Assembly (NCBI GenBank): GCA_947260025.1
Contig: CAMYON010000021.1
Location: 4,655 to 60,324 of the forward strand
Source of the DNA: an uncultured Gammaproteobacteria bacterium
GTDB taxonomy: Bacteria; Pseudomonadota; Gammaproteobacteria; GCA-001735895
Direction of reading: 5' to 3'
DNA: 55,670 bases
Shown in pieces: positions 25,403 to 34,125 of the stretch. The notes below the pieces were generated by a model. It did no database searches. It was not told where the DNA came from and saw only the letters and a list, made by a program, of their open reading frames with translations. The first letter of the stretch is position 1, and the number at the start of each line of letters is the position of its first letter. A program made the position numbers and the translations under genes.

Positions 25403-26491
25403 ATGGCGAACCCATTCAAACTGCTTGTTTTGCCCGGTGACGGAATTGGCCCGGAAGTCGTGGCCGTCGGCCTGAGCGTATTCGAAAGGCTGTGCCGGCT
25501 CGAAGGCATCGACACCGAGATCCGGCACGATTTGCTGCACGGCGCCGCCTGGGAAAAGTACGGCAGCTTTTGCCGCGATGAAACCGTGACCACCGCGAAA
25601 CAGTCGGATGCGCTACTCATCGGCGCCGTCGGCGGACCGCAATGGGACGATATCGTGATCGAGGGCGCGACCCCGGCCGAACGCGATGGGCTGATGCGCC
25701 TGCGCGAGGAACTCGAAACCTATGCCTGCCTGCGACCGTCCCGTGCCTACGAAGCGTTGCTCGAGCAAACACCATTTAAACCGGGGGTAGTCAGGGGTGC
25801 CGATATCCTGATTCTGCGCGAACTCTGCGGCGGGCTTCCCTACGGTAACCCGCGCGGTATCGACCAGCTCGAAGACGGCGGCTACCAGGCCTACGACGCC
25901 AACTTCTACACCAGCGAGGAAATTCGGCGTTTCGCCGTGGTCGGGTTCGAGATCGCGCGCCAGCGCAGCGGCAAGCTGACTTCGATCGACAAGTCCAACG
26001 TCATGGAAAGCGGTATCCTGTGGCGCCGCGTCGTGACCGAGGTGGGCAAGGATTATCCCGACATCGAGCTAACCCACCTGTACACCGATAACGCGCTTTA
26101 CCAGATGATGGTGCGACCCACCAGCTTCGACGTGGTGCTGGCCGATAATATCTTCGGCGACCTGGCGTCAGACCTCGTGGCCAGCTACGCCGGCTCGCTG
26201 GGCATGCTGCCGTCGGCCTCGCTGCACGGGCTGAACCCGGGCAGCTGCGCAATCTACGAACCGGTACACGGCACCGCTCCCGATATCGCCGGACAGGGTA
26301 TCGCCAATCCCATCGGTACCGTGCTCAGCGTGGCGCTGATGTTCGAATATGGCCTGCAGCGCAAAGACCTGGGACAACGTATCGAGGCCGCGGTAGAGCA
26401 ATGCCTGCGGGCCGGGGTATTGACAGCCGACCTCGGCGGCAGCGCCAGCACCGAACAGGTACACGAAAAAATTCTTTCAGTACTGCATTAA
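25403..26491 (+). CDS. Isocitrate/isopropylmalate dehydrogenase family enzyme
   Basis: A 362-residue NAD-dependent beta-hydroxyacid oxidative decarboxylase. Family landmarks are LPGDGIGPEVV at the N-terminus, substrate arginines in LREELETYACLRP and ILRELCGGLPYG, the lysine in IDKSNVMESG, metal aspartates in VLADNIFGDLASD, and the NAD-binding EPVHGTAPDIAGQGIANP segment. It could be annotated LeuB, but no leuA, leuC or leuD is present and it heads an operon with a 2-oxoacid decarboxylase and an aldehyde dehydrogenase. A substituted malate or tartrate is therefore an equally good substrate. I chose the ATG at 25403; a TTG 12 bases earlier is possible. Confidence 0.85.
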   Translation: MANPFKLLVLPGDGIGPEVVAVGLSVFERLCRLEGIDTEIRHDLLHGAAWEKYGSFCRDETVTTAKQSDALLIGAVGGPQWDDIVIEGATPAERDGLMRLREELETYACLRPSRAYEALLEQTPFKPGVVRGADILILRELCGGLPYGNPRGIDQLEDGGYQAYDANFYTSEEIRRFAVVGFEIARQRSGKLTSIDKSNVMESGILWRRVVTEVGKDYPDIELTHLYTDNALYQMMVRPTSFDVVLADNIFGDLASDLVASYAGSLGMLPSASLHGLNPGSCAIYEPVHGTAPDIAGQGIANPIGTVLSVALMFEYGLQRKDLGQRIEAAVEQCLRAGVLTADLGGSASTEQVHEKILSVLH

Positions 26492-26500
26492 AGGACCGCC

Positions 26501-28105
26501 ATGACAAGCGACAATGAACTAAACGTAGGTGAAGCGACCATCAAACTGTTAGAGCAATACGGCGTCGACACGGTATTCGGGATACCCGGTGTCCACACGC
26601 TGGATTATTGCCGGGGCCTGAACAAGAGCAGCATCCAGCACGTGCAGGCGCGCAACGAACAGGGCGCGGGCTTCATGGCCGATGGTTACGCGCGTGCGTC
26701 CGGCAAACCCGGGGTGGCGCTGGTGATCTCGGGTCCCGGGGTTACCAACGCGTTGACCGCGATCGGCCAGGCCTATGCCGACAGTATCCCGGTGCTGATG
26801 CTCTCCGCCGACGCCGCCAGCCATACCCTCGGCAAGGGCTGGGGATGCCTGCACGAGGTGCCGAGCCTGACCGATACGACCGCGCCGCTAACCGCTTTCT
26901 CCGCCACCGCGATGCACCCGGAAGAAGTCCCCGGACTGATCGCACGGGCATTTTCGGTATTCTCCAGTGAACGACCGCGCCCGGTGCATATCGCGATACC
27001 GATCGACGTGCTGGCGATGCCGGCCGGTGGCGACTGGGAGGCCATCGAACTTCCCGAGCGCCCGGCGCCGACCGCCAGGAAAATCGAACGGGCATGTGAG
27101 CTATTGCGCAACGCGCGGCAGCCGATGATCTGCGTCGGCGGAGGCGCCTGGCTCGCCAGCGATGCGATCACCGAAATCGCGGAGAGCCTTGGCGCCGCGG
27201 TCATCGGCAGCACCGCGGGCAAGGGTATCATCGATGACTCGCACCCGCTTTCGTTGAGCGCCGGCACGGTGCGCGGGGAAGTCCAGCAATACCTCAAGAA
27301 TGCCGACGTGGTGCTCGCGGTCGGCACCGAACTGTCCGAGGTCGACAGTTTTGTCGAAACCCTGGAGATCAACGGCAAGATCATTCGCGTCGATATCGAC
27401 CCGCGCAAAATGAACGATCTGTATCCGGCCGAGGTCGCGATCATCGGCGGCGCCAAAACCACCACCGAGGCGATCGCCAGACAGCTCGGAGAGGTCGAGG
27501 CGAGGGCCGAAACCGCCGCCGAAGTCGTCGACATCCGCAGCGAGATTCTCAATAATTTGAGCGCGAGCGAAGTACGCCACTGCAAAACGCTGGAAGTGCT
27601 GCGCGCCGCGTTACCGGCCGATACTATCGTCATGGGCGATATATGCCAGCTGGTTTACACCGGTACGTTTGCGTTCGACGTTGCCAAACCCCGGCTGTGG
27701 CACTACCCTGCCGGTTACTGCACACTGGGTTGCGGCCTGCCCGACGCGATCGGCGCCAAGCTCGCGCTGCCCGACAGACCAGTGGTTTCCTTCGCCGGTG
27801 ACGGCGGCTTCATGTTTACCGTGCAGGAACTGGTGACCGCGGCGGAACTCAAGTTGCCGCTACCGCTGATCTTGTGGAACAACGAGGGCCTGAAGCAAAT
27901 CCAGGACGATATGAAATCGCGCGAGATCGACCTGGTCGGGGTGACCGGCATCAACCCGGACTTCATCGAGTTGGCCAGGTCCTGCAAGTGCCACGCGATC
28001 AGGGTCGACAGCGCCCAGGGCCTGACTGCTGCGATCGCCGACGCCTTCAAGGCCGATCGCCCGACATTGATAGAGGTTAACGAATGGGACCCGTGGCTGA
28101 ACTGA
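26501..28105 (+). CDS. ThDP-dependent 2-oxoacid decarboxylase, AruI-like
   Basis: A 534-residue three-domain thiamine diphosphate enzyme. The N-terminal Pyr domain has the catalytic glutamate Glu53 in QARNEQGAGFMADGYAR. The central domain spans about 190-330. The C-terminal PP domain holds the ThDP motif GDGGFMFTVQELV ... ILWNN. Its closest remembered family is 5-guanidino-2-oxopentanoate decarboxylase (AruI), with the typical FGIPGVHTL start, but benzoylformate-decarboxylase-like enzymes of other specificity share it. It lies nine bases after the dehydrogenase gene and ten before the aldehyde dehydrogenase gene. In that order it would convert a 2-oxoacid to an aldehyde. Substrate unknown. 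Confidence 0.85.
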   Translation: MTSDNELNVGEATIKLLEQYGVDTVFGIPGVHTLDYCRGLNKSSIQHVQARNEQGAGFMADGYARASGKPGVALVISGPGVTNALTAIGQAYADSIPVLMLSADAASHTLGKGWGCLHEVPSLTDTTAPLTAFSATAMHPEEVPGLIARAFSVFSSERPRPVHIAIPIDVLAMPAGGDWEAIELPERPAPTARKIERACELLRNARQPMICVGGGAWLASDAITEIAESLGAAVIGSTAGKGIIDDSHPLSLSAGTVRGEVQQYLKNADVVLAVGTELSEVDSFVETLEINGKIIRVDIDPRKMNDLYPAEVAIIGGAKTTTEAIARQLGEVEARAETAAEVVDIRSEILNNLSASEVRHCKTLEVLRAALPADTIVMGDICQLVYTGTFAFDVAKPRLWHYPAGYCTLGCGLPDAIGAKLALPDRPVVSFAGDGGFMFTVQELVTAAELKLPLPLILWNNEGLKQIQDDMKSREIDLVGVTGINPDFIELARSCKCHAIRVDSAQGLTAAIADAFKADRPTLIEVNEWDPWLN

Positions 28106-28115
28106 GGAATCTGTA

Positions 28116-29585
28116 GTGGAAACCTATGCCTACTACGCCGACGGCAAATGGCTGGAACCCGCCGGCGGCGAGTACTTCGACAGCGAAAATCCTTACACCG
28201 GCGAGGCCTGGGCGAAAATACCGCGCTGTAACGCCGCCGATGCCAACATCGCGGTACAGGCGGCCTACCGGGCTTACCATGAAGGCCCCTGGGGACGCAT
28301 GAATCCGAGCGAGCGCGGCGCAATGGTGCGCCGCCTGGGCGAAGCGATAGCGCGGCACGCCGACCGCCTGGCCGAAATAGAAGTCCGCGATAACGGCAAA
28401 CGCCGGGTCGATATACATCCCGGCCTCGGCAGCTGGTTGATGGACAGCTTTTGTTACTACGCCGGGATGGCGGACAAACTCGAAGGCGCGGTGATTCCCA
28501 CCGGGCGCGATCAAATCCTGAACTATACCCGGCACGAACCCTACGGCGTGGTCGCCGCGATCACCGCCTGGAACTCGCCGCTGCTAATCGCGATCTGGAA
28601 ACTCGCGCCGGCGCTGGCGGCCGGCAATACCGTGGTATTGAAGCCATCCGAGTTTGCTTCCGCGTCGACCCTCGAACTGATGAAAGCCTTCGAAGACGCC
28701 GATTTACCCAGCGGCGTGATCAACACCGTCACCGGCTTCGGCGTCGAAGTCGGCGAACCGCTGGTGACCCACGAGCAGGTGCGGAAAGTAAGCTTTACCG
28801 GCTCGGTCGAAGGCGGCGCGCGGGTCGCGGGCCTCGCCGCCAGGACGATTAAAAACGTGACCATGGAACTCGGCGGCAAGTCCCCACAACTGGTGTTCGA
28901 CGATGCGCGCCTCGAGGACACGGTGCACGGCGTCTGTGGCGGCATCTTTCCCCCGGCAGGCCAAAGCTGCATCGCAGGATCACGCCTGTTGCTGCAATCC
29001 GGTATTTACGATGACTTCGTCGAGAAACTGCTCGAGGTCGCGGCACGGGCCAGGCTCGGCGACCCCAACGACCCGGCGACCAGCATCGGCCCGATCGCCA
29101 ACAAAACCCATTTCGAAAGGGTCATGGGCCACATCGAACGCGCCCGGCAAAGTGGCGCGACGCTCGCCTGCGGCGGTAACGCGGTCAATCCGGACGGTGC
29201 CAAAGGCTGGTTTATCGAGCCCACCGTTTTCACCGACGTGACGCCGGACATGCAGCTCGCGCGCGAGGAAATATTCGGGCCGGTGCTCGCGGTCATGCGA
29301 TTCGACAGCGAGGAGGAAGCCGTGCAGATTGCCAACGACTCCGACTTCGGGCTCGCCGCCGGTATCTGGACCGAGGATCATCGGCGCGCGCTGGAGCTGG
29401 CAAACCGCCTCGAGGCCGGTACGGTTTATCTCAACAATTACTTCGATGCCTGCACCCAGTCTCCCGTGGGCGGCTATAAGCAAAGCGGCTACGGCCGCGA
29501 GAACGGCTGGGAGGGAATGCGCGATTTCCTGCAAACCAAGAGTGTCTGGCTGAGTACCGCGCGCCGGATCGACGCACCCTTCTGA
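28116..29585 (+). CDS. NAD(P)-dependent aldehyde dehydrogenase
   Basis: A 489-residue class I/II-type aldehyde dehydrogenase. Catalytic cysteine is in AGQSCIAGSR, the general-base glutamate in TMELGGKSPQL, the asparagine in TAWNSPLLIA, and the cofactor-binding FTGSVEGG motif is present. The C-terminal EIFGPVLAVM and GGYKQSGYGRENG segments are normal. GTG start, ten bases after the decarboxylase stop. It would oxidise the aldehyde made by the preceding enzyme to the carboxylate. Substrate preference cannot be read from sequence. Confidence 0.92.
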   Translation: METYAYYADGKWLEPAGGEYFDSENPYTGEAWAKIPRCNAADANIAVQAAYRAYHEGPWGRMNPSERGAMVRRLGEAIARHADRLAEIEVRDNGKRRVDIHPGLGSWLMDSFCYYAGMADKLEGAVIPTGRDQILNYTRHEPYGVVAAITAWNSPLLIAIWKLAPALAAGNTVVLKPSEFASASTLELMKAFEDADLPSGVINTVTGFGVEVGEPLVTHEQVRKVSFTGSVEGGARVAGLAARTIKNVTMELGGKSPQLVFDDARLEDTVHGVCGGIFPPAGQSCIAGSRLLLQSGIYDDFVEKLLEVAARARLGDPNDPATSIGPIANKTHFERVMGHIERARQSGATLACGGNAVNPDGAKGWFIEPTVFTDVTPDMQLAREEIFGPVLAVMRFDSEEEAVQIANDSDFGLAAGIWTEDHRRALELANRLEAGTVYLNNYFDACTQSPVGGYKQSGYGRENGWEGMRDFLQTKSVWLSTARRIDAPF

Positions 29586-29602
29586 AGCGCCAGGCTGCCG
29601 CA

Positions 29603-31324
29603 ATGAAATTCGTCCCCCATCAGACCGTCAGCCGCATGGCGGCGATTGCGCTGGTGGGACTGGTGGTCGGCCTGATTTCCGCCTTCGCCACTATCGGCTT
29701 CGTCGAACTGGTGCAGTACTTCAACGATATTCTCTACGTCAGCGCGTCGAGCCGGGCGGGAGTCGACGGCGGCAGGCTCGCGCTGATTACGATTACCGTG
29801 CTGACGGGCGGCGGCCTGGTCGTCGGTCTGACGCTGCGCTACGGCGTCACGGGCGTCGAGCATATCGGGCCCGCCGACACCATTTACGCGGTGCAGTTGC
29901 ATGAACGACTGCCGTCTCCGGTATCCGGAGTATCTTCGACCGTGGCTTCGATAATTTCGCTGGGATGCGGCGCTTCGGTGGGTCAGTATGGGCCGCTGGT
30001 TTACCTCGGCACGCTGGTGGGTCAAATCACCAATCGCCTGCCGTTCCAATTAAGCGACGTACGTAGCATTGCAATTGCCTGCGGCGTGGCGGCCGCGATA
30101 TCGACCGCTTTCAACGCCCCGCTTGCCGCGCTTATATTTACTCACGAAGTCATCCTGCGACACTACTCGTTACGCATGTTTACCGCGGTAACCGTCGCCA
30201 GCGCCTGCGGTTACCTGGTGGCGAACGTCGTATTCGAACACCCGCCGCTGTTTTTGAGCGAGGTCACCGGCAGCTTTCGCTGGGTCGAGTTCCCGCTGTT
30301 TGCGCTAGAAGGCATCGCCTGCGGCATGCTCGCCGTGGTGTTCATGAAACTGCTGCATTACACCACTCAATTTGCCCGCCGAATCAAGCTGCCGATGGCA
30401 ACCAAGCCTATGATCGCGGGATTTATCACCTCGCTGGTGGCTTTGCAGGTGCCGGAGATTCTCGGCGCGGGGCAGGAAGTGTTCGGCCAGGCGAAGCTGG
30501 AGGGGTCCTTTGGCGCCGACGCGTTGCTGCTGATCCTGCTCGCAAAACTGCTGGTAACGGTGCTGTGCATTGGCTTCGGCTTTGCCGGCGGCGTGATTTT
30601 TCCGGCGCTGCTGATCGGCGTCCTGTTTGGCGCCCTGTTCGCGCTGCTGGTACCGGGACAGCTGCTCTCGGACTACTCCGGACTGTCGGTGTATGCGGTC
30701 TGCGGCATGGTGGCCTTGATGAGCCCGGTTATCGGTGCGCCGATGACCGCTTTACTCATGGTATTCGAGCTGACCCGCAGCTACGAGATCACGATCGCCG
30801 CGATGGTGACGATCGTATTTTCCAACCTCGTCGCTCACCAGTGGTACGGCCGCTCGCTTTACGATTTCCAGCTGCGCCAGCGAGGCATCGACCTGTCGAT
30901 GGGACGCGAGCGCGCCTACCTGATGCATCATACCGTTGCCGGACATGTCACCGATGCGCTTCCCGTGGTGCATCGGGATATCAGTCTCTCCGAGCTACGC
31001 GAGCGCATGGCCGCAATATCTGCCAAGTCGGCGGTTATCGTGGATGATGATTACCGCTACCTGGGCCTGGTCCTGCAGCATCAGCTGCACGATCAGCACG
31101 ATAGCGCCAGCGTCGCTTCGATAGAAATCGAACAGGGCACCTTGTTCAATGAAACCACCAGCATATGGGACGCGATGGAAACCATGCGTGAATATATTGG
31201 CGTGGCGATCCCGGTGGTCGACTCTGCCAGCGGCCGTTACCTGGGCGCGATTCCGGAAGCGGTTGTCATCAATGCTTATCTCGACGCCGCCCAGGAATTG
31301 CGCCGCGAAGAGCACGAGGTTTAA
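29603..31324 (+). CDS. ClC-family chloride channel/transporter with C-terminal CBS domains
   Basis: A 573-residue ClC protein: about 430 residues of membrane helices, then two CBS motifs (about 450-570, GHVTDALPVVHRDISLSEL to GRYLGAIPEAVV). The selectivity-filter segment reads SVGQYGPLVYLG, so Tyr129 stands where ClC-ec1 has the gating glutamate of GREGP. The segment AALIFTHEVILRHY aligns a valine with the internal proton glutamate. The GSGIP motif is also missing. Loss of both glutamates suggests passive anion conduction instead of Cl-/H+ exchange. It starts 18 bases after the aldehyde dehydrogenase gene, may belong to the same transcript, and is four bases before nadC. Confidence 0.88.
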   Translation: MKFVPHQTVSRMAAIALVGLVVGLISAFATIGFVELVQYFNDILYVSASSRAGVDGGRLALITITVLTGGGLVVGLTLRYGVTGVEHIGPADTIYAVQLHERLPSPVSGVSSTVASIISLGCGASVGQYGPLVYLGTLVGQITNRLPFQLSDVRSIAIACGVAAAISTAFNAPLAALIFTHEVILRHYSLRMFTAVTVASACGYLVANVVFEHPPLFLSEVTGSFRWVEFPLFALEGIACGMLAVVFMKLLHYTTQFARRIKLPMATKPMIAGFITSLVALQVPEILGAGQEVFGQAKLEGSFGADALLLILLAKLLVTVLCIGFGFAGGVIFPALLIGVLFGALFALLVPGQLLSDYSGLSVYAVCGMVALMSPVIGAPMTALLMVFELTRSYEITIAAMVTIVFSNLVAHQWYGRSLYDFQLRQRGIDLSMGRERAYLMHHTVAGHVTDALPVVHRDISLSELRERMAAISAKSAVIVDDDYRYLGLVLQHQLHDQHDSASVASIEIEQGTLFNETTSIWDAMETMREYIGVAIPVVDSASGRYLGAIPEAVVINAYLDAAQELRREEHEV

Positions 31325-31327
31325 TCC

Positions 31328-32155
31328 ATGGATCTATATCAGTCAATCGTCAACCAGGTAGCCAACGCGCTCGACGAAGATGTCGGCAGCGGTGATATCA
31401 GCGCGCAGTTGATCGATGCATCGACACAACTGGAAACCGAGCTGTTGGTGCGCGAAGACGCGGTGCTTTGCGGCACCGAGTGGTTCGACGAAGTGTTTCG
31501 CCAGTGCGACGCCTCGATCGAAACCCGCTGGCAGGCGCGGGACGGCGATTCGATAAGCGCCAACAGCGTGATTTGCAAAGTCTCCGGCCCGGCGCGCGGA
31601 TTACTGACTGCGGAACGCAGCGCGCTTAATTTCCTGCAAACCCTGTCCGGTACGGCCACGGTCACCCGCTCCTACGCCGACCTCATCCGGGACAGCAAAT
31701 GCCGCATACTCGACACGCGCAAGACCATCCCGCAACTGCGCGTCGCGCAGAAATACGCGGTGCTTTGCGGCGGCGGCCATAACCACCGCATCGGCCTGTT
31801 CGACGCGTTTTTGATCAAGGAGAACCATCTTGCCGCCGCCGGCAGTATCGCCGCGGCGGTTGCGCGTGCACGCCAGCTGCATCCGGACCGCCTGCTCGAA
31901 GTCGAGGTGGAAGATCTCGAGCAGTTACGGCAGGCGATCGATGCCGGCGTCGAACGCGCCCTGCTGGATAACTTTTCGGTGCAACAGCTGCGCGCCGCCG
32001 TGGAGCTCAACGATGACCGTCTCGAACTGGAAGCCTCGGGCAACGTCGACCGGGACAGCCTGGTCGAGATCGCGGCTAGCGGTGTCGACTTCGTTTCCAT
32101 CGGCGCGTTGACCAAGCATCTGCGAGCTATCGATTTTTCGTTGCGCTACCGCTGA
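31328..32155 (+). CDS. nadC: Nicotinate-nucleotide pyrophosphorylase (carboxylating)
   Basis: A 275-residue quinolinate phosphoribosyltransferase of de novo NAD synthesis. The N-terminal domain (EDVGSGDISAQLID) and the barrel with RILDTRKTIPQLRVAQKYAV, GGGHNHRIGLFDAFLIKENH and the later VEVEDLEQL segment are diagnostic, with substrate-binding arginines, histidines and lysine in those motifs. Length is normal. It follows the ClC gene by three bases, so it may be co-transcribed although unrelated in function. No nadA or nadB in the window. Confidence 0.95.
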   Translation: MDLYQSIVNQVANALDEDVGSGDISAQLIDASTQLETELLVREDAVLCGTEWFDEVFRQCDASIETRWQARDGDSISANSVICKVSGPARGLLTAERSALNFLQTLSGTATVTRSYADLIRDSKCRILDTRKTIPQLRVAQKYAVLCGGGHNHRIGLFDAFLIKENHLAAAGSIAAAVARARQLHPDRLLEVEVEDLEQLRQAIDAGVERALLDNFSVQQLRAAVELNDDRLELEASGNVDRDSLVEIAASGVDFVSIGALTKHLRAIDFSLRYR

Positions 32156-32309
32156 TTCAGACCATCAAACTGCCTGCTGACAAGTGGAAGAGCGAGGCCT
32201 GGTTACCTGCCAAATCCGACGCAAACGCCGCTGAAATCGATTTCGACAAGGCCCGAAGTCGGGACATTGTATTTCAAATGTAAATACATCAAGAAAATCC
32301 GGAAATCAC
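32156..32309. other. Spacer with no supported gene
   Basis: The stretch between nadC and the promoter of the next gene holds a 41-codon open frame (about 32161-32283) with a protein-like look (ADKWKSEAWLPAKSD), but no ATG, GTG or TTG start and no ribosome-binding site. It may be a decayed gene end. Nothing else is visible here. Confidence 0.3.
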
Positions 32310-32318
32310 TGCTATAAT
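32310..32318 (+). promoter_or_regulatory. Extended -10 promoter for Na/Pi-cotransporter gene
   Basis: TGCTATAAT is a perfect -10 hexamer with the extended TGn motif, which allows promoter use without a good -35 box; indeed no convincing -35 is present. Transcription would start near 32325, leaving a leader of about 50 bases that contains the AGGAG ribosome-binding site at 32362-32366. Confidence 0.55.
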
Positions 32319-32373
32319 TTTGTTTTTACTACAGTTTTCAGGCATTTCGCCCGCTTGAAGCAGGAGTCGGGGC

Positions 32374-34083
32374 ATTAACGGCAGTATCATACTGGTCAAT
32401 TTGATCGGCGGAGTCGCCCTTTTGTTGTGGGGCCTGCGCATGGTCCGCATCGGCATTTCGGAAAGCTGGGGCAGCGAGATCCGCAATTCGCTCGGGGCCA
32501 GCCTGGGTAATCGTTTCAAGGCATTTTTCACCGGTCTCGGCGTAACCATGCTGCTGCAAAGCAGCAGCGCCACCGCGCTGCTAACCGCGTCGTTTAGCGG
32601 TCAGGGCATGCTGACTACCGCGACGGCGCTGGCCATCCTGCTGGGCGCCGACGTCGGCACCACGCTGGTCGCGCAGATATTGACGTTCGACTTATCGGCG
32701 CTGTCTCCCATACTCATCGCGCTGGGCGTGGCAATGTTCACCTATTCCGAGGGTGGCCGCCGGCGAGACGTCGGCCGCCTGCTGCTCGGGCTCGGCCTGA
32801 TGCTGCTGTCGCTGCAACTGATCGTCCAGGCTTCGCTGCCGATGCGCGAATCGCTCATCATCCAGCAGATTTTCGTCGCCCTCGGTGAAGACCTGGTGCT
32901 GGCAGTCATCTTCGCGGCAATCATTGCCTGGGCCTCGCATTCGAGCCTGGCGACGGTGCTGCTCGTCATCACGCTTGCCAGCGCCAACGTGCTCGACGGC
33001 ACGGTCGCGTTCGCGTTCGTACTGGGCGCCAATATCGGTAGCGCGATCCCGCCCTTCATCGCGACGCTAACGGCCAACCGCAGCGCACGCCAACCGCCGC
33101 TGGGCAACCTGCTGTTCCGGGTCTGTGGCGTTATCATCGTGTTGCCATTCGTAGGCCAGATCGCGTCTCAACTGTCCTCGCTGGACATGAGTAACGCGCG
33201 CCAGATCGCGAGCTTTCATATGTTTTTCAATATCGGCCTGGCGCTGCTCTTTTTCCCGTTTATCGACCGCATGGTGAAACTCACCGGGCGTATCATCCCG
33301 AAGGATGTCGAGGTCAGCGATTCGATCGAGCCACGCAAACTCGACCGCAGCGCTTTCGAAACCCCGCTGGTGGCGCTGGTTAACGCCGAACGCGAGGTCC
33401 TGCGTATGGGTGAAGTCGTGGAGCGGATGTTGCGCAACGCCTTCATTGCGCTCAAGAAAAACGACTACCAGCTGACCAAGAACACCCGCGAGATGGATCA
33501 GCTCGTCAACGAGTTTTACGACAACGTGAAGCGTTACCTCACGGCACTGGCGCGTGAATCCCTGGGCGAAAAAGAAAGCCAGCGGTGTAACGAAATTCTC
33601 GCCTTTGCGACCAACCTCGAACATATCGGCGATATCATCTCGGGCGACCTGGTGCGTAATATTCTGAACAAAAAACTGGTTGCCAACAGCAAGATGTCGC
33701 TGCAGGACCGCGAGGATTTAAACAACCTGTACCAGCCCGTGCTAAAGGCCTTCGAACTCTCGTTGAACGTGTTTACGTCGGGCGATGTCGCGATGGCGCG
33801 CCAGCTGCTGGCGCGAAAATACAAGTTCGTCAAGCGGGAAAACAAGGCGGTCAGGAATCACCTGCAGAAAATTCAGCAGGACCCGGCTTACGACTCGAGG
33901 CTCAGCGCATTACAGCTCGACGTATTGCGTGATCTCAAACGCATCAATTCGCATCTGAGCGCCGTCGCCTACCCGATTCTCGAAGATGCCGGTCAACTGC
34001 GCACCAGGCTGCGCCGCAAAAAATCAGTCGACAGCGGCAACAGGGTCGTGGTGGCGACCAGGGCCTCGACCAGCAGCACCTGA
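32374..34083 (+). CDS. Na/Pi cotransporter family protein with PhoU-like C-terminus
   Basis: A protein of about 569 residues: a membrane half (about 1-310) with the inverted QSSSA-type repeats (LLQSSSATALLTASF, then HSSLATVLLVI) of the NptA/PNaS family, and a helical PhoU-like half (about 340-550). It probably moves phosphate with sodium or senses it. Start choice is unusual. AGGAG at 32362-32366 sits seven bases before ATT at 32374, which would give (f)M-NGSIILVNLIGGVALLLWG, like family N-termini. The next candidates, CTG 32392 and TTG 32401, have no ribosome-binding site and shorten the first helix. The frame is closed by a stop at 32356, so no ATG is available upstream. Confidence 0.85.
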   Translation: MNGSIILVNLIGGVALLLWGLRMVRIGISESWGSEIRNSLGASLGNRFKAFFTGLGVTMLLQSSSATALLTASFSGQGMLTTATALAILLGADVGTTLVAQILTFDLSALSPILIALGVAMFTYSEGGRRRDVGRLLLGLGLMLLSLQLIVQASLPMRESLIIQQIFVALGEDLVLAVIFAAIIAWASHSSLATVLLVITLASANVLDGTVAFAFVLGANIGSAIPPFIATLTANRSARQPPLGNLLFRVCGVIIVLPFVGQIASQLSSLDMSNARQIASFHMFFNIGLALLFFPFIDRMVKLTGRIIPKDVEVSDSIEPRKLDRSAFETPLVALVNAEREVLRMGEVVERMLRNAFIALKKNDYQLTKNTREMDQLVNEFYDNVKRYLTALARESLGEKESQRCNEILAFATNLEHIGDIISGDLVRNILNKKLVANSKMSLQDREDLNNLYQPVLKAFELSLNVFTSGDVAMARQLLARKYKFVKRENKAVRNHLQKIQQDPAYDSRLSALQLDVLRDLKRINSHLSAVAYPILEDAGQLRTRLRRKKSVDSGNRVVVATRASTSST

Positions 34084-34125
34084 GGTTGCAATCACCGCGC
34101 CCAAATCCGAAGACCAGGAGTAGTC

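Noticed and set aside
25403-26491. Plain annotation of this gene as leucine-biosynthetic leuB
   Set aside because: Motifs allow it, but no leuA, leuC or leuD is nearby and the operon partners suggest a catabolic role, so the gene symbol was withheld.
32161-32283. 41-codon protein-like open frame after nadC
   Set aside because: It has no ATG, GTG or TTG start and no ribosome-binding site, and it is short. At most it is a decayed gene end.
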